In this document: in pieces, positions 46,836-59,946 of the stretch
Position numbering within the stretch: the stretch's first letter is position 1
How the letters are laid out: each line of letters opens with the position of its first letter
Assembly (NCBI RefSeq): GCF_000004195.4
Contig: NC_030678.2
Span: 130,911,104 to 130,975,103 of the forward strand
Source of the DNA: Xenopus tropicalis
Taxonomy: Eukaryota > Chordata > Amphibia > Anura > Pipidae
Reading direction: 5' to 3'
DNA length: 64,000 nt
The notes under the pieces: model-generated
The model's database searches: none
Seen by the model: the letters and a program-made list of their open reading frames with translations, nothing else
Told to the model about the DNA's origin: nothing
Translations under genes and position numbers: made by a program

Positions 46836-49246
46836 TATTTATTTTTGGCAGTTTCTTTGTTTACATTTTTTTAACATAATCCCAAATTATTGTGTTTATG
46901 TTAAGTAGATTTGTTTTTCTCAAAAGACACAAAATTCACTATAATTAGTGAACAACTTCTTTGAAATCTTTAAAATCTGTCTTTCCTGTTGTGAAAAGGT
47001 TGATATAGTAAGGCTGCAGCATCCCCTTAATGACTTCCTTCTCCTCTTCTATCCCACTCAGCCCACTCCCTTAGGAATTGACTTTGGCTCTTGGCAAACT
47101 TAGCACACGCAGTTCTTTTCAGCTCAGATTACTAAATATGCCCTCCAGGGCAGCAACCAATGAAGAAGTGCCAATGCTGATTGCTATGGAAACTCTACTC
47201 TAGCTGTGCACTCTGCTGGAGAAACGTGTTTTTTTTCTCCTAACCTCCTGTCTTTAGCTCAGTTTAGCCATTACAGTGCTCAATCCAAGCAATCAAAGTA
47301 AGTTCTGCCTGTGTAAGCCTGCATTCTTGACTGCATGAACTTTACAGGGCTGTTTGCCGATGTAAATGTCAACAATGATGTGAAAAAACTGCTGTTTGTT
47401 TTAGGAAAATGTGCTGGCGAACAGAGTGGATATATGAAGTGCAAATGTTGTGGTTGGGTGGGGGATATGTGCCCAACTTATATACATGGTAGGAAAATGT
47501 AAGGTTTAACCGTCCTTACCTGTCCAATTAGTGAATTGTGTTTATTATTTACATCAACAACCATGGTGTTCATGAATTTTCCCATATTTTTATATGCTAA
47601 ATCCCCAAGATTCCCCATGAGTTTTTATCACAATAGGCATCTGTGCCTATGAGATGTGGCTTATCCATTTATCCAAAAATCTATAGAAAATTTCTATTGC
47701 AAACTGCATGCAAATTGTAAAGTATAACCATTCATAGAGACAGCATGGCACATTCAGAATGAACTGCATCCTAACCCAATCCATTTTGAATGTCAGCTAT
47801 CAAATCTGAATTTCAAATTATTTGTAACACATGGAATTGGATTCAATGTATTCTGATCCAGGAACCCTAACTAATAGCATTTAAAAATGACTTCTATTCA
47901 AGTCATACAGTTCTGACTGTCAGTTATCAAACAACTGTATAGCTTTAATGAAACGTATGCCAACATATTTTTTTTACCAATATTTATAGCTGTAAAGGTC
48001 TAAAACCAGTGCTGCATATCCTTTTGTATACTCAATAACTGAGACTGTGGCAAAAGGTTCAGTTTTGCTTCAAAGCACTTAATATTTATGAAATTAAGCT
48101 ATAGCTGATTACATATAAGCTGATACTCACCCACTGGGATTTTAAAGCACAGCTAATGTAGGTGCGGATAACATCCCAGCCACATATCAGTTTCACACTA
48201 GCTGGGACTCATCAGTGTTGTGCGTATATGCAAAGCTGAGGGAGGGGGTTAACACAACAGAATATTTATAGTGAGAAGAACACAACAGAGACCAAAGCTG
48301 CATTTTAAACAGATTTTTATAAATCGGAGACTAATGAACCATAAGTTAAAAATAGGAAAGATGCTGAAATATATGATTTTGTGAATTTTGGAGTTTATTC
48401 CATACTAAATGAAGATGTGTTGGAACGTTGGCGCTTATTAATTACTGGATTATGTTAATTTCCCATTGATCATTTTACTTTGCACTTTCTATTTGACTCT
48501 TATAATTAGGAAAAATGTACAAGACTTACCAGAATACAACAAACATTATAGGGGTAATTTACTTACCCTGGGGGAAGAAGTGCAGGAGCGCTAAGGGGAA
48601 CCAGAGCACACCCTTTCATATACAGTATATCACTTGCACCCCCAGGGTTGCTGGCCTCTACACTAAGCACCAGATCAAAAATCCAGCACTCAGTGCAGAG
48701 AGCAGCATCAGAAGATGCAGCTCAGCCCTATTAGGACAGGGCAAAAAAGGGGAGGTTGTGCTCACCACTAAATTTTATACCATTAAGTGGGGGGGTGCAA
48801 TGAGGCTGTGACCACAAAATGATCCAATGGTGGCCAATAAAAAACATTTGGGAGTTTTAAACTTAATAGCAAGCAAATTGCAGGTTAAACTCAGACCCTG
48901 TGAAAAATGTATAATGAATCAGATGAAAGTGAGTGTAGGACTGGCCAGACGGGGTATGACTGGGCGTAGTTGGACAGCTTGAAGTATATTGCAATATATG
49001 GACAAACAATCCCTGTTTTGCTTAAAGGCAAGTGCATTTCCTAGTAGCTTGGTGTGCAGAGTGTCTAAAAGCCCTATATATATTGATAATAGATGCTGAG
49101 GATCTCTTGTTTCTGTCTGTAAGGATGTGTATGTGACACACAAATTGGTGGTGGACAGAGGGCAGGTGGGAGAATGCCTACATGTTGCCCCTGTTGCAGT
49201 CAGAGCTGGATCCACAGGGCATTCTGCAGGTCTTTGCACTCTTAAA
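46836..49246. other. Intronic stretch, possible dispersed repeat at 47000-47500
   Basis: About 47000-47500 is less AT-rich and carries GCAACCAATGAAGAAGTG, GATTGCTATGGAAACTC and GGAGAAACGTGTT. It reads like a dispersed repeat, but I could not find its ends. About 48540-48800 is also GC-richer, with no family recognised. Confidence 0.3.
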
Positions 49247-49570
49247 AGGCATAACGTCCATGTTGCTCACCAACCCCTTGGATGCTCCTCTCAGTGGCCT
49301 CAAAGCAGCTGCTCATTTTTAAATTTCTGACTAGGAGGCATGAAGAAGACCATCTGTGTGGTGGGTTTACTTGAAAGGGTTGAATTTGATGGACTCTGGT
49401 CTTTTTTCAACCCTATGTAACTATCTGTACTGCTAAACAGAGCTTCATGTAGTCCACATTGGGATACCAAACAACCAATCACAGCCCTTCCCTAGGAACT
49501 TTTTATGCTTGCAGTGCTCCCCAACATTTTTTATATTTAAATGTTGCTCACAAAAAAAGCTTCGGGCCCC
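49247..49570. mobile_element. Degraded hAT MITE related to 23990-24290, with a second insert
   Basis: CCATGTTGCTCACCAACCCC, CAGTGGCCTCAAAGCAGC and CAGTGCTCCCCAACATTTTT belong to the CCCCAACC hAT family. In the middle, about 49368-49425 (GGGTTGAATTTGATGGACTC, TCTTTTTTCAACCC) looks like a scrap of another dispersed repeat, perhaps a LINE 3' tail. No TSD found. Confidence 0.5.
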
Positions 49571-50933
49571 TCCTTTGGGGAAGTCATAGCTGTCAACTGT
49601 ATTTGTTGCTGTTCTCTATTATATCACCACTAAGCCCCACCACTAAGCATTACAGCTCTCAATGACTTTGAAATGAACAGGAAAAACAATAATGGCTAAT
49701 TTGACCTAGATAATATTGATTGCATGTTGACAAAATGTTGTATTAACAACAAAACTCTATTTTCTGGAATTTATAGAGACAAATACATTCAATGAGGAAT
49801 ATAGCTATAAATGTTGAATCATGAAATATATTTGGCATGCAATTAAAATCTAATTTTGCCACATTCATACACAATGCCATCACTTTCAAAACAATACATT
49901 TGAATAAAGCTACACAAAATCCTGAAGGAGAAAGACTCCTGTAGTGGCACAGACACATTTCAGACTGCTGAGGTAAATTTGTTCATAAGAAAAATATTTT
50001 TGGTAATGTTTGCAAAATAATGGTTTCAGTCTGAATCTACCTAACATATAAATCGTGTGAACACATTGTGTATTCTGGAGATCATACAGGGATGGGATCT
50101 GTTATGGCATATGTTATTTTATTAAATATACTTGGGAATTTGGGGTTTTCTGAAAAATTGATATTTTCCCAAAGCGGAGCATGATGATGATTTGAAGCTA
50201 CTTAATATGTTGTTACCAATGTGTAGATGTGTATAAGAGAGAAAAGCAAATCAGTCAAATATGAGGAGTTTGTTTAGATATGGCATTCTGGGAAAGGGCA
50301 TTGCTTAATTCAGAAACTGTATCCTATGTCATATTACATGTAATACTGTCTCCTGAATTTTATAATTCATCAAGTTGTGAAATATCTTTCAGAGAATAAA
50401 TCAAATATTAATGCCCTGTGTGGGTGCTGTGTGAATTGCTGCTATTTTTCAGGAGGTTTAAGGTTAATTAAAATCAGACAAACAATGCACTGCAATAAAT
50501 TATGCAATATCCGCTCATTATTTTGCAAGGAATTACTTGTGGATGCTGATACAATTCTACAGATTTTTGTACACTGTACAGACATAAGCAGAAAAGATTG
50601 GGTGGAGGCTTGGCACCCACCTGTAGCAACTTTGCCAACAGAGGACGATTTGAGAGCAATGACTTTGCCCTGTTGCTATAGCAGCCCCAGGGGTGTAGTG
50701 ATTTGTTTACATGATCTACAGAAAAGAAGAAACAAAGCAGAAACAAAAATGCAGCCATGCACATAATAGATTTTTTGATGAAAGCTGATTTATCAGCAGA
50801 CGTGGGTGGGGATGCTATTAGGCTTACTACCTGCAATGGAGGGCTGACTAAGAACCAGGGTTATATACTTCTTATAGGCACTGCTTTAAACACATATGAC
50901 TTTTTTAAAACTAAGACAATGATAGACATTCAG
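49571..50933. other. Intronic stretch with old repeat scraps
   Basis: About 50090-50310 vaguely follows the CAGGTATGGG MITE order (CAGGGATGGGATCTGTTAT at the left, GGCATTCTGGGAAAGGGC near the right). About 50580-50720 is GC-richer, unrecognised. Confidence 0.3.
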
Positions 50934-50935
50934 TA

Positions 50936-51258
50936 CAGGTATGGGACCTGTTATTGAAAATGCTTGGGATCTAGGGTATTCCAGATAAGGGAGCTTTCCA
51001 TAATGTAGATTCCCATACTTTGTCTACTAAAAATCATTTCAGTGTTAAATAAACCAAATAGGATTGTTTTACCTCCAATAAGAATTAATTTTATCTTAGC
51101 TAGGATAAAGTACAAGGTACAGTTTTATTATTACAGAGAAATAGGAAATCATTTTTAAAAACTAGAATTATTTGCTTAAAATAGAGTCTATGGGAGATGG
51201 CCTTCCCATAATTTGGAGCTTTCTGGATAATGGGTTTTCAGAAAGGATCCCATACCTG
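50936..51258. mobile_element. CAGGTATGGG MITE, inverted, TA-flanked
   Basis: 323 bp from CAGGTATGGGACCTGTTATTG to GGATCCCATACCTG, TA at 50934-50935 and 51259-51260. The interior order is the reverse of 38750-39075. Confidence 0.9.
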
Positions 51259-51260
51259 TA

Positions 51261-51751
51261 TTGCGGCTTGTAAAGTGAACAAAGCTTGCGGGTGTGCATC
51301 TCTTTTAAACAAATAACTAATTGTACACACCCAGGCTTTAAATAACCTCTTCCATATATCACACACACATCACAAGAGTCACTGTCTTTTGGGAATAAAC
51401 TAAAGATAAACAGACTCTTCCTTAGGGATTATACACGCTTTTAATTTAATTCTCTCCTGACATCTGACCAAACAGCTATTATGTAGATCTGAGAAAGGAT
51501 GTACAATTAGATTGTATTATCGTGCTTTCAATACAGTACAAAGTGCTGTTTCTGTGAACTTCTTCAATACCAAGACCATATAGTAAAAAAATTAAAAAAA
51601 AAACTGCAAATGTACAAAAATCTGGTCTATAACATTAAACATTATAAAACAAAATGAATATGAATTAAAGAGATTTAAAGTAATCCTGGAACAATCCCCC
51701 ACATAAACAACAAAAAACCTGAAAAACAAATAAGCTATTGTAGCACTTGAT
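51261..51751. other. Intronic stretch
   Basis: Nothing recognised. Confidence 0.4.
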
Positions 51752-52330
51752 TTACTGAAGCAATAACATAGGTGAGAGGTACTTCCACTCCAAGTTCACA
51801 ATAGGTATTGCTCCTGCCACAGGTGTGCCAGTTTGTCCCAAAGGGCGCTCTGTAGCATTACAAAGACTTACCTTAATCCTACCAAATAAATGAGTTTCAC
51901 CAGGGGAACTACCCCGCACTAAGCTATCTAAGTGAAGCATAAAGCTGCTCTTACTAGCTCATATTGTCTATCTAACACTCCTATAACAGGAGATTACCCC
52001 AACTTCAGTAAGGATCAAGTTTCTTTACAGTTCCAAATTTTTTTATTGAGGCCTACTGGAGTAGAGACCTAAAAGAGAGAGAAACACATGCTCTGTTCCT
52101 ATATATAGACTAGGGAATGGAAACACTTTCCTCCAGAGGTTAACTCCTTACATCCGTGCACTATTACTTCTAAGTTGAACTTAGAGTACCACCTTTGCTG
52201 GTGGCTTAACTCAAACAAAGGGAGTGCGCTGATGACATCAAGGGGGGGGCAGTGACGCTGTGGGTGGGCATGATGAGGGAACGATGACGTCATGTGGGGT
52301 TATGACACCAGGGTTGTTTCTAAGTGAAGC
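51752..52330 (-). mobile_element. Possible solo LTR or unclassified repeat
   Basis: On the minus strand a TGTCATAACCCC start (52307 downward) leads through a TGACGTCATC / GATGTCATCAGCGC segment to a TATA box CTATATATAGG (about 52098-52108). About 60 nt later comes AATAAA (about 52039-52044), the spacing of promoter and poly(A) signal in an LTR. An 8-bp direct repeat CACCAGGG occurs at 51898-51905 and 52306-52313, but it does not bound a clean TG...CA unit. Class and borders are uncertain. Confidence 0.3.
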
Positions 52331-54347
52331 AGTAACCCAGTTAAATGGATTTCTGTCAGTTTTCTTAATGGCTTAAACCACACAGGAAGTTTTGAACCAG
52401 ACAGTCCTTTGAAAAACTGGAATGTCTGCCATATTGATAGAAAAAATCATGGTAAGTATATTAATATTTAAATGTTTTTTGTATTACCTAGTTAGGTTTC
52501 ACAAGGCTTAAACCTGAACATAGAGTTTAGACCCGAACAGCTCTGGAAAAAAACAAAATATTTGGATTGAAAACCCTAATTGCACTTTTCCCTTCCTATC
52601 TATGCCTTCCAAAGAAAGGTAACTTTATAGTAAAACTTTAAAGTAAAAGCATGAGCCCCCTGCCCTATTATGTAGGTTAACCTGTGAATGAAAGCATGTT
52701 TTATGATAACGTGCTTTGTTCGGTACTCAAGGCTTTGCGCAGTTATTTTTCTAGAATATACTACACTGTATTCATATTTATATATATATATATATACATA
52801 CATCTATTATTACTTGCAGTTTTATTCTATTTCTATTTTCATATATATAGTATATATGTAACTACACACACAGGCAACTGTGGTACTTAAGTAATTTATG
52901 AGTCTGAGCATATCAATGCCTAAGGCTGTTGTAACATATGTCCTGTAGTGCATCCCTCTGGATGTGCCCCAAGACAAGGCCAAGAAGGTTAGCACTGAGG
53001 ATGATCTGGATTAGCTGACCCATTAATTATGCTGGCCAAGTATACTTTGTATAAGGAATAGTGTGTTAAATCCAGCTAGAAAGTTCATAGAAAGTATCAT
53101 CTTTACTTGCCTTTGCACTGAAAACACTGCATGTGGGAAAAGTGTGCTTTTCTTCAAAATAAATTATAATCTCCTAGGTATTAGTCACAATAAAATTATG
53201 GAAATTTTGTCCCTACTTTCGTAATAATTACAGCTGAGACCATTTACTACTGAAAGATTACTTTGCAGGGCTCATATATGGGCCTAAGTTCAAAATTTAG
53301 AGGAAAGGTACTTGCATGTTGCAAGTACCAGTGTGTCCACTCAGTATGTTCTGATGGAAGTACATACATTATTTACAGGGAAGTCTGGAACTAGAATTCT
53401 GAGGAAATAGTACAAATTGTGCCCTAGTATAAAATTTACACATGACTATTTGCATTCCAAACTGCACAGTGCCACTTGTGCCACTATAATTGTGTACATC
53501 CCAACAGGCACATTAGCTTTATGATTCAAAAGTTATTGTCCCAACTAATATTCAGATAATCTTACAGTTTCTGTAAAGATTCTGTTTGAGGACTAATACA
53601 TGCTCAATCCCTGCTAAGGTGCCAAACTTTTCCGGCTGAGCTTGTACAAGAGCCGTGCACTTAACACTAACTTCAGGGCCAGGGAGGGCACTTCAGAGAT
53701 GGGCAACAGCGAGGTGCAAGGACATTGATACTGCACTTTGCTTATGTTGTAGGCTTGTACAGCATTCATTACAAATGTACTGTGTGAATCAGGTTCAGCA
53801 ACTATTTAGGATGTTTTCTGACATTTTGGAGACTTTGTAGAAAGACAAACAAACTGTTGGCAGTAGTGACATAGTATTTGTGTGATCCAGTTTAAAAAGA
53901 TTATCTAGGGCTTATTTACAAAATAAGAGTGCACATGTACATTTGCAAGTGCAGTGATCAAAGTGCAAATCCAAGCATAATCGCTATGTTTTCTTTGCTA
54001 CAATGCACTTTTTCCCAGAATACCAGCATCATTGTGACTGCAAGGTAGTGATGCAACTGCATCTGATTTGCCAAAATTACTACAACTTTGTACCTATTTA
54101 ACTGCAAATTGCAAGTGACTGCAGGAATATTGTGGAAGCCACAGCTACACTTGCAGATAGGGTTGCCACCTTTTATGGAAAAAAAATTCCTGGCCTTGCA
54201 ATAGTTTTATCCTTTTCCCTATTAATAACATTGGCATGAAGCATTATTATCAGTAAAATACCGGGTGCTAGGTGGTAACCCTACTTGCAAATGTACACGA
54301 GCCCTAAGCATTCCTTGTAGAAATGTCACTGCCAATGTCTAGTGGCA
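52331..54347. other. Intronic stretch
   Basis: A short (TA)n tract at about 52777-52797. Nothing else recognised. Confidence 0.45.
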
Positions 54348-54355
54348 GTGACTAG

Positions 54356-54666
54356 TAGTGATGGGCGAAATGTTTCGCCAGGCATGGATTTGCATTTCGC
54401 CATTGGTGGATTGTTTCGCGAAACGGATGAAAAAATTAGCCGTGGAAAAATTCACTGCACGTCCAAAAATTGTCGCCGGTGTCAAAAAAGAATAGTCGCA
54501 GGCGTCAAAAGAATAGCCGCGGGTGTCAAAATAATAGCTGCGGGTGACAAAATAATAGCCGCACGACATTTTCGCAGTTTCGTGAATTTTTTGCCATTTT
54601 GCGGATCTTTTGAAAGATTCGCAAATTTTTCGGCGAAGCGAAACGGAACAGATTCTCTCATCACTA
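54356..54666. mobile_element. hAT-type MITE (TAGTGATG family), 8-bp TSD
   Basis: 311 bp from TAGTGATGGGCGAA to CTCATCACTA with a perfect TSD GTGACTAG (54348-54355 and 54667-54674). It is the closest relative of 1443-2044: both share ATGTTTCGCCAGGCATGGAT and the GGATGAAAAAATT/AGATGAAAAAATT segment. It holds only about four copies of the GTCAAAAGAATAGCCGCGG-type unit. Confidence 0.93.
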
Positions 54667-54771
54667 GTGACTAGTTTAATTATCAACTTTACAATTTAAT
54701 TTGTCAGCTTGTAGTATACTGTTCCTAACATGTATTTATAAGCAAACTTTATACATTTTCAACATTGTCAT

Positions 54772-54978
54772 TAGTGATGAGCTAATTTTTTTGGCAGGCA
54801 TGGATTTTGCTTTTCGCCATCAGTCAATTTTTTCACAAAACAGGTGCAAAATTTAGGCGCGGAAAATTCTCAGTCGCTTCAAAAAAGTCGCGTGCTTCAA
54901 AGTCATGTTTCACAATTTTTACAAAGTTTTGTCAATTTTTTGGCGAAGCACAAAGCGGAACATATTCGCTCATCACTA
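54772..54978. mobile_element. hAT-type MITE (TAGTGATG family), 8-bp TSD
   Basis: 207 bp from TAGTGATGAGCTAA to TTCGCTCATCACTA, perfect TSD ATTGTCAT (54764-54771 and 54979-54986). It is a short form lacking the internal repeat units and lies about 100 bp from a sister copy. Confidence 0.93.
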
Positions 54979-54986
54979 ATTGTCAT

Positions 54987-56220
54987 TATCTCATGCAAAA
55001 AGATCATCAATGGATTTAAAATATAAAAGTAACCATTGCAGATTTCCTGCATTTGCTTCAGATAAACAACACATCCTTTTGTAACAGTGGAATTAGGAGA
55101 CAAATGATTTGTTATCATGTAAGGGGATCCATCTGTTATTTTTGTTAAGGTAAGTATTAGCCAGCATGCTGTAAACAGAATACTGTTTGATAATGGTTCA
55201 CATAGCTTTGGGCACAGATTTAAAGTATTAAAGGATAATGGAAGACTTATTAGATTAGCCCATGGCATGATCATTTAGTGTCCTAGAAAATTATAAGTAC
55301 TGAATTTGGCCTTCTGTCTTTACAGAGCTCTGCAAGGTAAAGGCCTCTTTATTAGCTTTCAGTTAAAATGAATCATACAATTTAGTGTGAAACTTTAAAC
55401 AAGACCTGCAATATGAAATCACATCATTTAATACCAAGGTGTCCGTGTATGGCGGTTTCTGATAGCAACAAACTTTTACTGGACTAGCATTTTTGCAAAT
55501 AATTGCAGTGGTGTTTTTCCGGAGGATAATAACAAAAGGCAAAAGGAGAAATGTAATGAAAGTCAGTAATGGATATAACTTTTGCGAACCAGGAAACTGT
55601 ATAGCGACCACTTCCAACAGAGGAATAAAGAAGGAAAAAAAAAATCTAAAATCTCCCTGAAATAGCTGTTTTCAGCTTAAAAAGAGGATTAATCCATCAA
55701 AGCAATTCTAACAGGCTGGTGTGCTATTGTATTCTCCAGTGTGGGAGATGTTAATGGATACACTGGATTGATTAAAATATAGACAAGTTAATGAAAAAGG
55801 GCCAGTGCTCGTCAAGGTCCATTACCTATATGTATCTAGTTTAGTGTAAGAGCTTTGTGTGAGCATCTGACATTGGCTTGTGAACCTCTAAAAGGTCAAG
55901 TAGGTTTTCACAAGAAGAGCAAAAAAAGGTTTGCACAAAAGTCCGACTACAGGTTCACTCATTATCATGATTTTTTCATAATACTATCGTGTAAACAGGT
56001 CAGCAATGAAAATGATCACTATCAGAATTATTTTCCTTGCTCAATAATTTTTTACTGCTCTGATTTTGATATCTTCCCCATGTACCCTTTAATTATACAC
56101 ATTTGTCGACTTCAAGTGTACCTCTTTTTACACATCATCTTAACTTGAAACTCACAAACTATAATATACAGTACCCTAAATATTTAGTCTTTCAACATCA
56201 GAACCCCTAACATTTAAGGA
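54987..56220. other. Intronic stretch
   Basis: Nothing recognised. Confidence 0.45.
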
Positions 56221-56370
56221 GTTATGTAATAAAAGCCACTAAGTTTGCCCATAAGCAGTAACCAATAGCAACCAATCAGCGGGTAGAATTTACTGGTCAC
56301 CTATTTAAGATATCTTATTGGTTGCTATGGGTTACTGCTCAGGTGCAAACTTAGTACATTTTATTACATT
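56221..56370. mobile_element. Short MITE (GTTATGTAATAAAA family)
   Basis: GTTATGTAATAAAAGCCACT then AAGTTTGCCC mirrors GTGCAAACTTAGTACATTTT then ATTACA. The interior has CAACCAATCAGCGGGTAGAA and GGTTGCTATGGGTTACTGC. About 150 bp, same family as 28707-28855. Confidence 0.8.
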
Positions 56371-56736
56371 TACAGTTTAAGTCCAAACTGAATATATTTT
56401 TAAATAATAGGCAGCAATGGTTAAAGCAAGGAATTTGTATGTTCTCTGCTTGGTTTTCCTCCAGGTAATCTGGTTTACTCCTGTTAGCTTCTTATACAAT
56501 CGATTACCTTGTGGGCACATGACATGCTATAGAAGTATTATCTATGTATAGTGCTGTGGAATATATTGGTTCCATATTAGGAATAAGAAAGAATTATAAT
56601 GTAATATAAACAAGTGCTAGTGATTATTCAGGCTGCAGTGTCAGACATTATGGCTTTTCTGCTGTGTACTGATAATTACAGACTAATAACTATAATTAAT
56701 TACTAGGTTTTAACAAGTTGTCAATAGTTTTTCATA
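56371..56736. other. Short intronic stretch
   Basis: Nothing recognised. Confidence 0.4.
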
Positions 56737-56738
56737 TA

Positions 56739-56998
56739 CAGGTATTGGACCCCTTATCTGGAAACCCATTATTCAGAATTTTTTAAAATGCTTTCCTTTT
56801 TCTCTGTAATAGTACCTTGTACTTGATCCAAACTAAGATATAATTAGTCCTTATGGGAGCCAAAATAATCCCATTGGGTTTAATTACTGTTTAAATAATT
56901 TTTTGGCAGACTTAAGGTAGGAGATTCGAATTACGGAAAGATCCCTTATCCGGAAAACCCCAGGTCCCAAGCATTCTGGATAATAGCTCCCATATCTG
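56739..56998. mobile_element. CAGGTATGGG MITE, TA-flanked
   Basis: CAGGTATTGGACCCCTTATC to AGCTCCCATATCTG, TA at 56737-56738 and 56999-57000. Slightly deleted after CCCATTATTCAGAAT relative to the reference copy. Confidence 0.87.
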
Positions 56999-57000
56999 TA

Positions 57001-57499
57001 CTGTATATCTTACCATACACACCTTAGGTTTTGTAGTCATTTAAATATCCATGATCTCAACTGTCTCTACAAAGATTTCCCTTCTGCCAACACACATTCC
57101 AATTAGACATTAAAGACTACTGTTTTGGTTCAAAAGAATAAAACCAAAGTATATGCCAACCCAGCGCACTGGCCATTTCCCGGTGCCTAGACTATTTAGT
57201 TTTACTATGTTATAGTATGTTAAACATATGGAACAACAGACATTCTTTTAAGAAGCACAAGGCTACCATTCAGCTTCTAGTATCAGTATTTGTATACATT
57301 TTTCCTAACATTTCTCTTCATTCATTCAATGATACATGGAAGTATCAAATATATTAGAGTTAAAAAACACATTTTTTATTTAATGAACAGTCTAGGAGAA
57401 TATTCCTACATAAAAAATATCCCAGAATACATTGACAGAGGTGTTGTACTATTTTTTACATTTTACACTAAATACCTATGTCATTTGGCATGTATCCTA

Positions 57500-57532
<33 letters not shown>

Positions 57533-59399
57533 AAATGTACGAAATTTCTTATTTTAATTCTAATTTTGCTTAACTACCTGATTCAAATATGTATGAATTT
57601 AAATTGAGTCATTGTCTGGGATTAATCAAGTACACCAAAGCACTGCACTTGAGAGCAGAATAATAATATCAAAAGGATAAGAAAAATTAGAGACAATGAA
57701 ACGTGTTATGCATAAGGTATCTGAAAAGCTACTCATAATCAATCCTGAATCAGTGGTAGAAAATGTTAGCATTAAGAGGATTTTTTTTGTATTTAACAGG
57801 TTGCTATTAAAAAGGCAAACATGCAAAAAGAGGAAAAGGCCCTCAGTTACATATGCCCCAGGTAGAAGTGTTAGAAGACTGAAGGGTATAAAAATCACAT
57901 CTTTTAAAGTTAATTCAATAGGAAAAATTTGACATGAGGTGCAGAGCACAACACCACCCTGTTCTTAGTGCCTGATAGGGGCCAGGTAGGGGGTGGAAAC
58001 CGGAAACCTAAATGCCTCCTTCCACCTGACTCACATAAATAGAGTCCTGTTGTTTGCATGGATGGGGGAGGCACCGATATGAACAATTGCCCATGTAAAT
58101 GATTAAGCAAGATATAGGATTCCAAAATTTCGACCTGGTTTCTAGACTACTATCTAACCATTTCCATATATATCCACACATTTGACGGTTGCAAGAGGAT
58201 TTGCAAATAACTGCACCATAAAGGGAAAAAAAATTATGCCTATAGCCCATAACCAGCTATTGTGATTGTTATGGGCTGAGATTAGGCAGCAGGAAATTTT
58301 ATTTTTAGTGATGCATATAAAATTTTTGATGGTCAAGGATGTGATCACTGGTAAAATTGTAAAGCTGCGAAAGTATTTATGCAACTTTATAAGACTGCCG
58401 TAAAAAATTAACATCCAGAAATTCATGGAACACTTCATAAAGACTCTTGTTATTGTCCTAACCATTAAAACATAAATTTTACCGTTAACGATGAATCTGC
58501 TTTGAAAGCATTGTTTATGATGCAATGGCTTTATATTATTACTTTAATCAGCTTTATTTTGTGCCATAAATATGTTCTTTAATTGAAAGCTTTGCCAAGT
58601 TGGATAGCTGGATACTGAGCAAGCTATGTAAGTATCCATAAGACATTTTATTCTGCCTTATTTTGGAATCACCATTTTATTCTAACTTATGGCAATAGAA
58701 AAAAAAAATTCCATTTACTACTTCTTGTGGCATACTGTATGTGTTATAATGTCTGTCTGTATTCTGCAAACAATTGTGTATGAGCAGCCACAGATACACA
58801 AAACTGTTGTTCAATCTTCAAGTTGCCATAGAAACAGGAGATCCCCTGAGCTGAGCACTGAAGTTCTCTTGTTACCACAGAAGCCTCATGCCTGAGCTGC
58901 TGTTTTATGTATGGGTCTCATAAAGATACCTACATGCGTCTACATTTTCCTACCAATTTTCAGACAGAAAAACAGAAAAACAAAAGGCAAATATTTTAGG
59001 GCATATTTACTTTTAGAAATTCATTATATAAGCTTCTGTTAAAAAGACAAGTAAAAGTATCAAGTAGGCAAATTTGTTTTTGTTGAATTACAATGAGTTA
59101 TTTGCTTCTAAAAAATAAAACATTAAGTAGAGACATGAATTTTTATCTACAGAGAAAAAAAATGCACTAGATCTTACCTAAACAAAGACAAAATTCTACA
59201 TATCCTTTCTAAATGCTAAAGTAAGAAAAGAGGGCTGGGAAATCAAGGACTCTCCAATAAAGCATATAGCAGTAAAATAACTGAATTCTTGCATCAAATA
59301 TGTTCATATAAAATGATCACACGTTTCTCTATTAGACTATTAAGGTGCTAGTCTGAATGGTTTAAATGTGAAAAGTGGTTGGATTAAGAGTGATTTTGC
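57001..59399. other. Intronic stretch
   Basis: (TA)n next to T18 at about 57498-57533. No exon or bounded repeat recognised. Confidence 0.45.
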
Positions 59400-59946
59400 T
59401 ATCATTACTTAGCTCCTTGCACCTTGACCTTATTATGCTTAACGTATACAGTTTTGAAGAATAAAAAGATATGGTCATTTAAATACCATTTGCAATTTGG
59501 TTGAGTTAAAAAATGGATCGTTTTTAAAATGTTTACCTGCAAAGGTAGTGCTCCATAGATCCTTAGGTCTCTGTGCCCTGCCCAAGCCAGGGGGATCCTG
59601 TCCACATCATTCTGATATTCCCAGCAGACTAGAGGAAGTACAGACATTGAGCGCTATTGCGTCTGTGCGCAATCCATAATCTGATTGGCTGACACGATTC
59701 AGCCAATTGGATCCACAAATAGCAGAAAGGGCAAGAGAAGGAGCGTGTACAGTAGCAAGCATTGCCTGCACCTCTCTATGGTGTGAGTCCCTTAGCTGAC
59801 AAAGAGAAGAGGTTTTATGCAGCACTACTTTTGCAGGTAGATACTTTAAAAACAATCCATTGAATTAAACCAAATTGCAAATATCTTTTAAATGACCATG
59901 GCTTTTTATTTTTCAAAATTGTAATTAAGTTGAACCACCTCTTTAA
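59400..59946. mobile_element. Long-TIR (foldback) element, T2/piggyBac-like
   Basis: The left GAATAAAAAGATATGGTCAT, ACCATTTGCAATTTGGTTGA and TTTACCTGCAAAGGTAGTGC blocks recur inverted on the right as GCACTACTTTTGCAGGTAGA, TAAACCAAATTGCAAATATC and AAATGACCATGGCTTTTTAT. The arms are about 170-190 bp each. The right end approaches TTAA at 59943-59946, suggesting a piggyBac-type element. The left terminus is degraded. The GC-richer centre contains no gene. Confidence 0.7.

Noticed and set aside
47222..47250. GGAGAAACGTG as a ribozyme core
   Set aside because: No CUGANGA-like box or stem II upstream.
50377..50766. 129-codon plus-strand frame
   Set aside because: No family resemblance, biased composition, overlaps a minus-strand frame of similar size in repeat-like sequence.
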